Source: Anaerolineales bacterium (GTDB lineage: Bacteria > Chloroflexota > Anaerolineae > 4572-78 > NAK82). Taken from it: a stretch of DNA of 5,755 nucleotides. This document shows, in pieces, positions 1-5,213 of this stretch. A program made the translations under genes and the position numbers. The notes below the pieces were generated by a model. That model saw nothing but the letters and a program-made list of their open reading frames with translations. It was not told the origin of the DNA and searched no databases. The stretch spans positions 1-5,755 of the forward strand of contig JAHELX010000414.1 in NCBI GenBank assembly GCA_024643945.1, read 5' to 3'. Positions within the stretch are counted from its first letter, which is position 1. Every line of letters begins with the position of its first letter.

Positions 1-446
1 GCTTGCATCACTTGGCTGGCAGCCAGCGCGTGCTTGAGCTACACGGCAACATCTGGCGCATGCGTTGCATCCGTGAGAGAACAAAGCAAGTAGATCGGAC
101 GACCCCCCTCCCCGAGCTCCCGCCTCGTTGTGCCAATTGCGGCGCGCTTCACCGTCCAGATGTGGTCTGGTTCGGGGAAGCGCTGCCTGCCGACGTTCTG
201 GAGGCCGCCTTTGCCGCTGCTGCCACTTGCGAAATTATGCTGGTCATCGGCACCTCGGCCGTCGTCCAGCCGGCAGCCACACTTCCCCTCATCGCCGGGC
301 AGAATGGGGCAGCGTTGGTGGAGGTCAATCCGCAGCCTACGCCGCTTTCAGACTATGTCGATTTGAGCCTACGGCAGCCGGCAGCCCAGTCCTTACCCCA
401 ATTGTGGGAAACGTGGCAAAAGCAAATGGAAAGCAACACCACGTAG
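1..446 (+). CDS. cobB: Class III sirtuin (NAD-dependent protein deacylase), C-terminal part
   Basis: Sirtuins remove acyl groups from lysines using NAD+, giving O-acyl-ADP-ribose and nicotinamide; class III members (CobB, SIRT5) often act on acetyl- or succinyl-lysine in the cytoplasm. The gene enters from the left edge; bases 1-2 end a codon that is probably the Gly of the family's DGLH motif. Counting the first complete codon (3-5) as 1, I see HHLAGS (2-7), ELHGN (12-16) with the catalytic His14, zinc-ligand Cys22, Cys43 and Cys46, the class III signature RPDVVWFGE (51-59), the NAD-binding loop GTSAVVQPAA (83-92) and VEVNPQPTP (106-114). The first zinc pair is incomplete: Cys22 is followed by I-R-E where many sirtuins have CxxC. 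E. coli CobB is similar here. The class III Tyr/Arg substrate pair would lie upstream and cannot be checked. The stop codon (444-446) lies inside the first copy of a repeat array. Confidence 0.93.
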   Translation, partial: LHHLAGSQRVLELHGNIWRMRCIRERTKQVDRTTPLPELPPRCANCGALHRPDVVWFGEALPADVLEAAFAAAATCEIMLVIGTSAVVQPAATLPLIAGQNGAALVEVNPQPTPLSDYVDLSLRQPAAQSLPQLWETWQKQMESNTT

Positions 447-525
447 GGGCAGGTTCTGTGCCTGCTTGTAGGGGCAGGCCTCGCGCCTGCCTGTAGAGGC
501 GGCAGGCATCGCCCCTGCCCCTGTA
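443..525. repeat. Tandem palindromic GTAGGGGCAGG repeats between convergent genes, probable bidirectional terminator
   Basis: Two 25-bp units (443-467 and 468-492) both start GTAGGGGCAGG and contain a CCTGC near their ends. A third, diverged unit starts GTAGAGGCGGCAGG (493-~525). Each can fold: GCAGG/CCTGC in unit 1, GGCAGGC (473-479 region) with GCCTGCC across a 5-nt loop in unit 2, and GGCAGG (501-506) with CCTGCC (514-519) in unit 3. The outermost AGGGGCAGG (445-453) also pairs with CCTGCCCCT (514-522), so the whole array can close on itself. It fills the gap between the sirtuin stop (446) and the rsfS stop (527), which converge, so a shared terminator role is likely. There is no clear T-tract. 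Similar GTAGGGGC repeats are widespread in Chloroflexota and cyanobacteria (from general knowledge). Confidence 0.75.
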
Positions 526-526
526 A

Positions 527-904
527 TTATTGCATCCGCACCACCACCGGTGCCTTTCTCCACAGCGATTCTAGCGCATAATAGGCACGCAACTCAGGCG
601 AAAAAACGTGAGCGATAACTGATCCAAAATCCAGCAGCACCCAACCAGACTCCGGCGTGCCCTCCACATGCAATGGGCGCTCCTCCAACTCCCTTAGCGA
701 CTCAAGAATACCGTCGGCGATACCCCGTACCTGGCGTGCACTTTGCCCATTGCACAGGACAAAGTAGTCGGCGATGAGGGCCACAGGCCGCAAGTCAAGC
801 ATAAGAATATCGGATGCTTTCTTGTCCGCAGCGGCATCAAAAATTGCATGAGCCAGTTCGTTTGGTTCCAGCGAAATCTCCCTCCATTTCAATCCAATGG
901 CCAT
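527..904 (-). CDS. rsfS: Ribosomal silencing factor RsfS (YbeB/Iojap family)
   Basis: RsfS binds ribosomal protein L14 on the large subunit and blocks joining with the 30S subunit, reducing translation in stationary phase or starvation. Family features are clear: ELAHAIFDAAADKKASDI (16-33), LDLRPVALIADYFVLCNG (36-53), the helix QSARQVRGIADGI (54-66), and the C-terminal core GWVLLDFGSVIAHVFSPELR (87-106) followed by AYYALESLW (107-115). The longest frame gives 125 residues from ATG 904. That ATG has no Shine-Dalgarno and overlaps a TATAAT on the same strand. A strong GGAGGGAG (885-878) lies 6 nt before CTG (871-869, Leu12), and homology starts just after it, so a protein of about 114 residues from a CTG start is plausible and close to the usual family length. 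The usual partner genes (nadD, proA) are not in the window. Upstream on the same strand is a regulator remnant ending 36 bp away. Confidence 0.95.
   Translation of the reverse strand: MAIGLKWREISLEPNELAHAIFDAAADKKASDILMLDLRPVALIADYFVLCNGQSARQVRGIADGILESLRELEERPLHVEGTPESGWVLLDFGSVIAHVFSPELRAYYALESLWRKAPVVVRMQ
878..885 (-). promoter_or_regulatory. Shine-Dalgarno inside the rsfS reading frame
   Basis: The minus strand reads GGAGGGAG, then ATTTCG, then CTG (871-869), in frame with rsfS. It is the only good ribosome-binding sequence near the 5' end of the gene. It points to initiation at the CTG (codon 12 of the longest frame) rather than at ATG 904, which has none. CTG starts are rare, so this remains an inference. 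Confidence 0.5.
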
Positions 905-908
905 TATA
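903..908 (-). promoter_or_regulatory. TATAAT -10-like box overlapping the rsfS ATG
   Basis: The minus strand carries a perfect TATAAT (908-903) whose last bases form the ATG at 904-902. If used, transcription would begin near 896, downstream of that ATG but upstream of the internal GGAGGGAG. This would agree with the later start. There is no convincing -35 at 16-18 bp spacing (GCTAGA at 17) and no TGn extension, so the box may be chance. Confidence 0.25.
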
Positions 909-940
909 GATGGTTTTGACGCAATTCTAGCACAAGTCGA

Positions 941-1380
941 TCACGACAACAAAACTTCGTCCACGACCGCTCCGAGCTTCTTACCCCTACCTTTCTCCTG
1001 GATAGTTGCCATTGCCTCAGGCGGGAGTTGCGATGTCACCTCAGCCAGGAGACGCTCCGCCCTCTTCTGCGTCTGCCGGCTGCTGGCCTGATGGCCCAGG
1101 ACAAAAGCTAGCAATTCTGCAGATCGTTCGTTCTTCTGGCTTTGTTGAGCGACCACAAAGTACGGCGCAGGTTGGCGTAGGCGCGGTCCTGCTCATACTC
1201 CGGCCAGAGCAATGCCGCCAGCGCCTCACGGCTGTGAACCTGTCCGGTGACAGCCAAATAGGCGATGAGCGCGATGGCCTTGCGCGTGTCGACCTCAAGT
1301 GGCACGCCATCCCGCTCTATCTGTGGGGGTCCTAGCAACAATAACCTTAGGGTCACAGGTAACCTGAACCGGGCCAACAC
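941..1380 (-). pseudogene. BTAD/SARP-type transcriptional regulator with internal deletion, N- and C-terminal remnants
   Basis: Two minus-strand pieces of one ancestral gene adjoin in different frames. The first (1380-1108, 90 codons) begins like the winged-helix DNA-binding domain of SARP/BTAD regulators: LRLLLLGPPQIERDGVPLEV (11-30), then DTRKAIALIAYLAVTG (31-46) and SREALAALLWPEYEQDRA (50-67) and LRRTLWSLNKA (71-81). It then hits a stop. The second (about 1138-941) encodes ERSAELLAFVLGHQASS and then RAERLLAEVTSQLPPEAM. This matches the usual C-terminal tail of large Chloroflexota regulators with ATPase and TPR domains. Such proteins often reach about 1000 residues, so most of the middle is missing. 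The join lies at about 1120-1138, and the frame changes there. A GGAGG (1387-1383) sits 2 nt from GTG 1380 and 5 nt from TTG 1377, so TTG may have been the start. Family assignment comes from recalled patterns, not a search. The N-terminal domain might still be made as a 90-residue peptide. Confidence 0.75.
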
Positions 1381-1398
1381 TACCTCCTGCTAGCACTG

Positions 1399-1427
1399 AT
1401 TGTACTATAAACGCAACAGGTGGGCAA
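1399..1427 (-). promoter_or_regulatory. Promoter of the decayed SARP-type regulator
   Basis: On the minus strand TTGCCC (1427-1422) and TACAAT (1404-1399) are separated by exactly 17 bp. They match the sigma-70 consensus at 4/6 and 5/6. The predicted start, near 1392, is just upstream of the GGAGG at 1387-1383 and the GTG/TTG starts at 1380/1377. Direct repeats abut the -35 on the upstream side. The promoter appears intact although the gene is broken, and it now points through the remnant towards rsfS. Confidence 0.5.
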
Positions 1428-1435
1428 TGAATGAC

Positions 1436-1469
1436 TTCGTGACGCTTTTCGTGACGCCCTTCGTGACAA
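1436..1469. repeat. TTCGTGAC direct repeats at 12-bp spacing, candidate operator
   Basis: TTCGTGACGC occurs at 1436-1445 and 1448-1457, and TTCGTGACAA at 1460-1469, giving a 12-bp period. A degraded fourth copy (CTCGTGTCGC, 1471-1480) follows at 11 bp. They lie 9 bp upstream of the -35 of the regulator promoter. SARP-family proteins are known to bind short direct repeats at about one helical turn, often next to a -35, so an autoregulatory site is a reasonable inference. The repeats also lie directly before the plus-strand frame at 1474. Confidence 0.65.
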
Positions 1470-1473
1470 TCTC

Positions 1474-1752
1474 GTGTCGCTCGCTGGCTATACTAAGAAC
1501 AAGAATTGGCCATGCGCCAGTCTGCTGTCAGACGCACGCTTCCAGCCACTCCAGCCGCACAACAGGCAGCGCTGGCTGAGCGTCGCTGCCGCCTGGCAGA
1601 GGGGGGTAACGCTGCCTCTGGTAGAACTGATCCAGGTCGGGGACGTCTACTTCGTCCGAGACGGCCACCACCGCATCTCGGTGGCCAGGGCGTTGGGACA
1701 AGAGCAAATAGATGCAGAGGTAACTGTCTGGGACATGCCCCGTATGAACTAA
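1474..1752 (+). CDS. ParB/sulfiredoxin-like fold protein, probably 5'-truncated
   Basis: A 92-codon frame. Residues ~19-90 have a recognisable pattern: SDARFQPLQPHNRQRWLSVA (19-38), then RGVTLPLVELIQVGDVYFVR (43-62) and DGHHRISVARALGQ (63-76), ending IDAEVTVWD. The G-H-H-R-x-S-V-A segment resembles the nucleotide-binding box of the ParB/Srx superfamily. Related Chloroflexota proteins, as I recall them, have a longer N-terminus with an IVGSEGR-like segment before the part seen here. That segment is missing, and the first ~18 residues (MSLAGYTKNKNWPCASLL) look unlike the family. The GTG start sits within the degraded last copy of the TTCGTGAC repeats and has no Shine-Dalgarno. I take it as a fragment, possibly untranslated. 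The function of the family is not known to me; DNA binding or nuclease activity should not be assumed. Confidence 0.55.
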   Translation: MSLAGYTKNKNWPCASLLSDARFQPLQPHNRQRWLSVAAAWQRGVTLPLVELIQVGDVYFVRDGHHRISVARALGQEQIDAEVTVWDMPRMN

Positions 1753-1837
1753 GGTAATTTCGGCCTCCCCCACGGAACATTTCAGCCGCAGACTGCGTCC
1801 TATCCTTGTACACCTTGTCATTCTTATAGGAGTTGAC

Positions 1838-3232
1838 ATGGCGAACTCCGTTCTGGGACTGATTCTACTTTTTGTGCTGCTGGTGGGTTGTTCGACCCCG
1901 ACAGAGAGTTTAGCCCCAACGTCTACCCCATCCACCCCACCAACCACCGAATCATTGGAAATAAGTGATGCCCTGCGGCGCGATGCCGAAACGATGGCAG
2001 ACCAGATGGGTATCTCAGTCGATGATGCCCTGCGCCGCATAGGATATCAGGACGATATTGGCAGGCTGCGCGCCGCATTGGCTGCCAATGAGCGAGATAC
2101 CTTTGCCGGGCTATGGGTTGAGCACCAGCCCGAATATCGCATCGTGGTTCAGTTTACGCGCGATGCCGAGCAAACCATCCATCCCTATATCGAGGAGAAA
2201 CCCTGGGCCGGCCTTGTCGTGGTGCGCACTGCAAGCGCGACCCTCTCTGCCCTCGAGGCCGCTCTGGCTGAAACCGTGCGAGCCCTCGACAGGCTCGACT
2301 TCGATGTGACCACCGCCCTCAATGTGAAGGGAAACCGCGTTGAGGTGTATGTGACCGACCGGGCGTGGTTCGAGGGGGAACTGCGCAAAGCCAACCTCCA
2401 GCTACCGGACCACGTCGAACTGGTGGCCGTCGCAGGCCATAGCGCGAAGGAGATCGACATCTGCGCGCCCCCATCTGTGCCTGGCGTTGCCTTTCCCCGT
2501 CAAGCGCCGGTAGAAGGTATCCGGGTCGTGATGGACGCAGAGTTGATCGGCGACTTGGTGCTGGTCGACGGCTGTCTGCGCGTGAACTCGATAGTTCGCG
2601 ATGCCAGTTATCTACCCGTATGGCCGCCCGAGTTCACCCTCAAGTCCGAAAACGACACACTACAAGTCCTCGATGGGGCCGGCCGGGTCGTAGCCCGCGT
2701 CGGAGAAGAGGTATACATGGGCGGCGGGATAGGGGCGTCTGCGTCTCTGGCTGACTGTGTGCGCGACGGGTTACCCGCCGACTGCACAGGACCCTATTGG
2801 ATCATCGGTGAGGGAGTACGGCCCAACCTGCGCCGTGATTCTGACCTGTTCACCCTGGACGTGATCTCAATCACACAGCGCTCGCTTTTCCTTCTGCGCA
2901 AGAAACCGGTGCTCGATGAATGGGCGGAAGGTGATTCACCGCTCATTGGCAAGCTGGTGCTATACGATTACCAGCGTTGCCCTCGCGTCATGTCCGACAG
3001 CGGTCTCATCGACTACCTGCCTCTGTGGCCGCCTGACTATGAGGCGCGTGTCAGGGACGGTGAGGTCGAGATCCTGGACGCATTGGGGCAAGTGGTGGCC
3101 CGCGTCGGGGAAGAGGTGGTCCTCGCTGGCGGCCCAATCCCTGGGGGCTGGGACTCGGAAAGGTACAGGCAACTGCATTATGAACTACCTGGCGATTGCA
3201 ACGGGCCCTACTGGATTGTAAGCGCTGATTGA
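1838..3232 (+). CDS. Lipoprotein with duplicated C-terminal domain, function unknown
   Basis: A 464-residue protein. AGGAG (1828-1832) lies 5 nt before the ATG, supporting the start. The N-terminus is a lipoprotein signal: hydrophobic 5-16 and a lipobox LVGC with Cys18. The n-region (MANS) has no Lys or Arg, which is unusual. A Ser/Thr/Pro linker follows (19-38). The middle domain (about 41-200) has MGISVDDALRRIGYQDDIG (57-75) and NERDTFAGLWVEHQPEYRIV (84-103). It resembles the N-terminal or pro-region of some secreted bacterial serine proteases, but no protease domain follows. The C-terminus holds two copies of one module, about 237-324 and 369-462. Each contains YLPxWPP, a V/I-LDxxGxVVARVGEEV strand, a Gly-rich turn and DCxGPYWI. 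Cys246/Cys316 and Cys381/Cys454 are equivalent and probably form disulfides. Copy 1 has an extra Cys307. The protein is most likely anchored on the outer face of the cell membrane. I can assign no enzymatic function. It appears to be a single-gene unit, with no close neighbour on its strand. Confidence 0.88.
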   Translation: MANSVLGLILLFVLLVGCSTPTESLAPTSTPSTPPTTESLEISDALRRDAETMADQMGISVDDALRRIGYQDDIGRLRAALAANERDTFAGLWVEHQPEYRIVVQFTRDAEQTIHPYIEEKPWAGLVVVRTASATLSALEAALAETVRALDRLDFDVTTALNVKGNRVEVYVTDRAWFEGELRKANLQLPDHVELVAVAGHSAKEIDICAPPSVPGVAFPRQAPVEGIRVVMDAELIGDLVLVDGCLRVNSIVRDASYLPVWPPEFTLKSENDTLQVLDGAGRVVARVGEEVYMGGGIGASASLADCVRDGLPADCTGPYWIIGEGVRPNLRRDSDLFTLDVISITQRSLFLLRKKPVLDEWAEGDSPLIGKLVLYDYQRCPRVMSDSGLIDYLPLWPPDYEARVRDGEVEILDALGQVVARVGEEVVLAGGPIPGGWDSERYRQLHYELPGDCNGPYWIVSAD

Positions 3233-3281
3233 GGCCAGGTGCCATGCCACCAAGTAAAAAATCCCCTGATCTCCTCCCCAA

Positions 3282-3304
3282 CCGGGACCTGCGGGTCATC
3301 CCGG
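3282..3304. terminator. GC-rich hairpin 50 bp after the lipoprotein gene
   Basis: CCGG-GACC, a TGCG loop, then GGTC, a 3-nt bulge (ATC) and CCGG: an 8-bp GC-rich stem. There is no T-run on the plus strand afterwards (CTCAGTAACC), so it is not a classical intrinsic terminator. It is the best candidate for ending the lipoprotein transcript. Confidence 0.3.
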
Positions 3305-3345
3305 CTCAGTAACCTGGCATCTTATGCCATTCGCCCCAAACTGAC

Positions 3346-3459
3346 TTGGGTGTGTTTCAAATAAGTTGGGGAGGGTAGAAATTGGAGTCCAAACCTTGGT
3401 TTGGAAGGGACCAAAGCAAGCTTTGGACTCCATTCTCAAGTGAGATGAAACGCACCCAA
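3346..3459. repeat. Nested 114-nt inverted repeat, possible dispersed element or structured RNA
   Basis: The outer arms TTGGGTGTGTTTCA (3346-3359) and TGAAACGCACCCAA (3446-3459) pair over 14 positions with a single G-T wobble. An inner 48-nt hairpin spans 3384-3431. It has GGAGTCCAAA with TTTGGACTCC (10 bp), a C/C mismatch, CTTG with CAAG, a G/G mismatch, TTTGG with CCAAA, and a 6-nt loop AAGGGA. The segments joining inner and outer stems are unequal (24 and 14 nt). No T-tract follows on the plus strand. A minus-strand frame of 75 codons (3523-3296) runs through it but shows no domain I recognise. The size and symmetry resemble a MITE or REP-like repeat; a second copy would be needed to prove it. 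Confidence 0.8.
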
Positions 3460-3488
3460 CCGAAATATACCCGCTTGCATATAGGCCA

Positions 3489-3517
3489 TTGCTATTCTGC
3501 CCAACATGTGGTATAAT
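3489..3517 (+). promoter_or_regulatory. Strong sigma-70-type promoter with extended -10
   Basis: TTGCTA (3489-3494) and a perfect TATAAT (3512-3517) are 17 bp apart, and TG at 3509-3510 makes an extended -10 (TGGTATAAT). The start would be near 3524. The next gene on this strand begins at 3926, so transcription from here would give a leader of about 400 nt before galM, or a separate small RNA. This is the best-matching promoter in the window. Confidence 0.6.
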
Positions 3518-3523
3518 TTTCAT

Positions 3524-3925
3524 AAGTACGATAAGTAACTTGTTCCCTCCCTTGATTCTTCCACTCCTTTGTAATACTCAACGCCGTTTCTACCACTCCT
3601 TCCAGACAGTCGCATACCTTTCCAATCTATACCGGTGCATTACCCGGGCTACCTGACTAGCCTTCAGGAACATTGGCCAAAATGCACGCCAGTGTTGAAA
3701 TGAGGTGATGACAGGATTCGGCTAATACTAGCGCCCGCAGATCGGGCTGGAAATACAAACACCCTGACCTCAGCCAGAGTCTAAAGCGACTGAGTTGCGA
3801 AGTACTTGTCCGATAATAACTGCGAATCTATTAATGAATAAGTGCTAAATGGGCTTGGCATCATCCGGTACAAATTACCGGAGGCATATCAACCGCGTTA
3901 GGTAACTTTATAGGAGGGTAAAACC
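3524..3925 (+). other. About 400-nt non-coding leader before galM with several hairpins
   Basis: No gene is visible here. Foldable elements include GGCTA (3647-3651) with TAGCC (3658-3662). GAGGT (3702-3706) plus CAGG (3712-3715) pair with CCTG-ACCTC (3763-3771), enclosing GCCCG (3733-3737) with CGGGC (3743-3747). CTCAG (3769-3773) with CTGAG (3790-3794) would compete with that stem because both use 3769-3771. TCCGGTA (3864-3870) and TACCGGA (3876-3882) form a 7-bp hairpin about 30 nt before the galM Shine-Dalgarno. I checked for conserved motifs of the TPP, cobalamin, c-di-GMP-I, SRP, RNase P and tmRNA families and recognised none. Confidence 0.35.
3806..3834 (+). promoter_or_regulatory. Weak alternative promoter for galM
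   Basis: TTGTCC (3806-3811) and TATTAA (3829-3834) are 17 bp apart, each matching consensus at 4/6, in a locally AT-rich stretch. Transcription would start near 3841, giving a leader of about 85 nt that still holds the hairpin at 3864-3882. This is a competitor to the far promoter at 3489-3517. Confidence 0.3.
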
Positions 3926-5176
3926 ATGAAACTGTTAAGTCGCTTCGTCTTTGTGGGCCTTGTCGTCGTCCTGGCTTTGGCCTTTATCGCTCCATGGCCA
4001 ACGACGGCTGTGGCCGGAGATATGGCCGCAAACAAACCACCTGAAGGCATGATCAAACACAAGCCATATGGAACCACTTCTGATGGCAAAGCCGTTGAGG
4101 AGTACACCCTGACCAACGCCAACGGCATGGAGGTGAAGATCATCACCTACGGCGGCATCATCACTTCCATCAAGGTGCCGGACCGCAAGCACAAAATGGC
4201 CAACGTTGCTCTCGGCTTCAGCAATCTCCAGGACTATGAAACCAAGAACAGCCCCTATTTCGGCGCCATCATTGGCCGGTATGGCAACCGCATTGCCAAG
4301 GGGGTGTTCACGCTTGGCGAAACAACCTACTGTCTGGACATCAATAACGACCCGAACTCGCTGCACGGTGGTTTCAAGGGCTTCGACAAGCAGGTCTGGG
4401 AGGTTGTTATGGACCCGGGCCCGAGCGCAGGTCCCGACGGGGTGGTCCTCCCGCTCCACCATCTCAGCCCCGCCGGTTCCGGCTGGACTGGCACAGCGCC
4501 CAACCCTTCCTGCCCTGAGGGGGGTGTGTATGGATATCCCGGGAACCTCGACACTTACGTCACCTATACCCTGAACAACCAGAACCAGATCGTCATCGAT
4601 TACATGGCAACCACCGACGCCCCGACCGTCGTCAACCTGACCAACCACTCGTATTGGAACCTGGCGGGCGAAGGAACGGGCACCATTTACGACCACATCC
4701 TGATGCTTAACGCCAAAAAGTACACGCCGGTTGACAGTACCCTGATCCCGACCGGCGACATTCCGCCCGTTGCAGGGACGCCCTTCGACTTCCGGAAGCC
4801 GAAACCCGTCGCCGATGGTATCCGGTCTAATGCTGAGCAGATCGTCTTCGGCCGGGGTTTTGACCACAACTGGGTCCTGGACCGGAAACCTCCCGATGAC
4901 AAATCGCTGATCGTGGCGGCTACCCTGTATGACCCGGGTTCCGGTCGCAGCTTGAAAATTTCGACTATGGAGCCTGGCATCCAGTTCTACGCCGGCAACT
5001 TCCTGGATGGGACACTCTACGGCACCAGCGGCCGCGCCTACCGGCAGGGGGATGGCCTGGCCCTGGAGACCCAGCACTTCCCTGACTCGCCCAACCACCT
5101 CGATTTCCCGTCCACCGAGCTGCTTCCTGGCCAAACCTATCAGACGACCACTATTTTCGAATTGACGGTACAGTAA
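3926..5176 (+). CDS. galM: Secreted aldose 1-epimerase (galactose mutarotase)
   Basis: Aldose 1-epimerase interconverts alpha and beta anomers of galactose, glucose and related sugars. The protein has 416 residues. AGGAGGG (3912-3918), 7 nt before ATG, fixes the start. A Sec signal peptide is clear: MKLLSR, a hydrophobic core 7-22, and AVA (28-30) before the likely cleavage at Gly31. Export is unusual compared with cytoplasmic E. coli GalM (about 346 residues) but occurs in other bacteria. Family motifs are complete: YGGIITSIKVPDR (75-87), GRYGNRIAKG (117-126), NSLHGGFKGFDKQVW (144-158) with His147, VVNLTNHSYWNLAG (235-248) with catalytic His241, RGFDHNWVLD (310-319) with Asp313, and LALETQHFPDSPNHLDFPS (378-396) with catalytic base Glu381. 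Residues ~183-200 (SGWTGTAPNPSC...) add an extra loop where most relatives go directly from SP(D/A)G to GYPGNL. Cys136 and Cys196 could pair outside the cell. It has no close operon partner, and probably works on sugars released outside the membrane. Confidence 0.96.
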   Translation: MKLLSRFVFVGLVVVLALAFIAPWPTTAVAGDMAANKPPEGMIKHKPYGTTSDGKAVEEYTLTNANGMEVKIITYGGIITSIKVPDRKHKMANVALGFSNLQDYETKNSPYFGAIIGRYGNRIAKGVFTLGETTYCLDINNDPNSLHGGFKGFDKQVWEVVMDPGPSAGPDGVVLPLHHLSPAGSGWTGTAPNPSCPEGGVYGYPGNLDTYVTYTLNNQNQIVIDYMATTDAPTVVNLTNHSYWNLAGEGTGTIYDHILMLNAKKYTPVDSTLIPTGDIPPVAGTPFDFRKPKPVADGIRSNAEQIVFGRGFDHNWVLDRKPPDDKSLIVAATLYDPGSGRSLKISTMEPGIQFYAGNFLDGTLYGTSGRAYRQGDGLALETQHFPDSPNHLDFPSTELLPGQTYQTTTIFELTVQ

Positions 5177-5213
5177 GGGGAAGGGCCCAACCCGTAACAG
5201 GGATTGACTGAAT

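Noticed and set aside
1436..1480. CRISPR array or plasmid iterons
   Set aside because: The repeats are too short (10 bp) and too close (12-bp period) for CRISPR, and there is no replication gene nearby; an operator fits better.
1528..2040. A 170-codon minus-strand frame across the ParB-like fragment and the lipoprotein start
   Set aside because: It overlaps two better-supported plus-strand frames and its translation is Arg/Ser-rich without any domain.
3243..3311. A 22-codon plus-strand frame starting MPPSKKSPDLLPNRDLRVI
   Set aside because: It is very short, lacks a good ribosome-binding site and overlaps the hairpin after the lipoprotein gene; it could be a remnant but nothing confirms it.
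3296..3523. A 75-codon minus-strand frame through the nested inverted repeat
   Set aside because: The start has no clear Shine-Dalgarno, the translation shows no domain I recognise, and about half of it is encoded by the inverted repeat. It may be part of a dispersed element, but I cannot support it as a gene.
3935..5134. A 399-codon open frame on the minus strand opposite galM
   Set aside because: It is the antisense shadow of a clear GalM with all catalytic motifs; the translation has no recognisable domain and the frame is open because of GC-rich codon bias.
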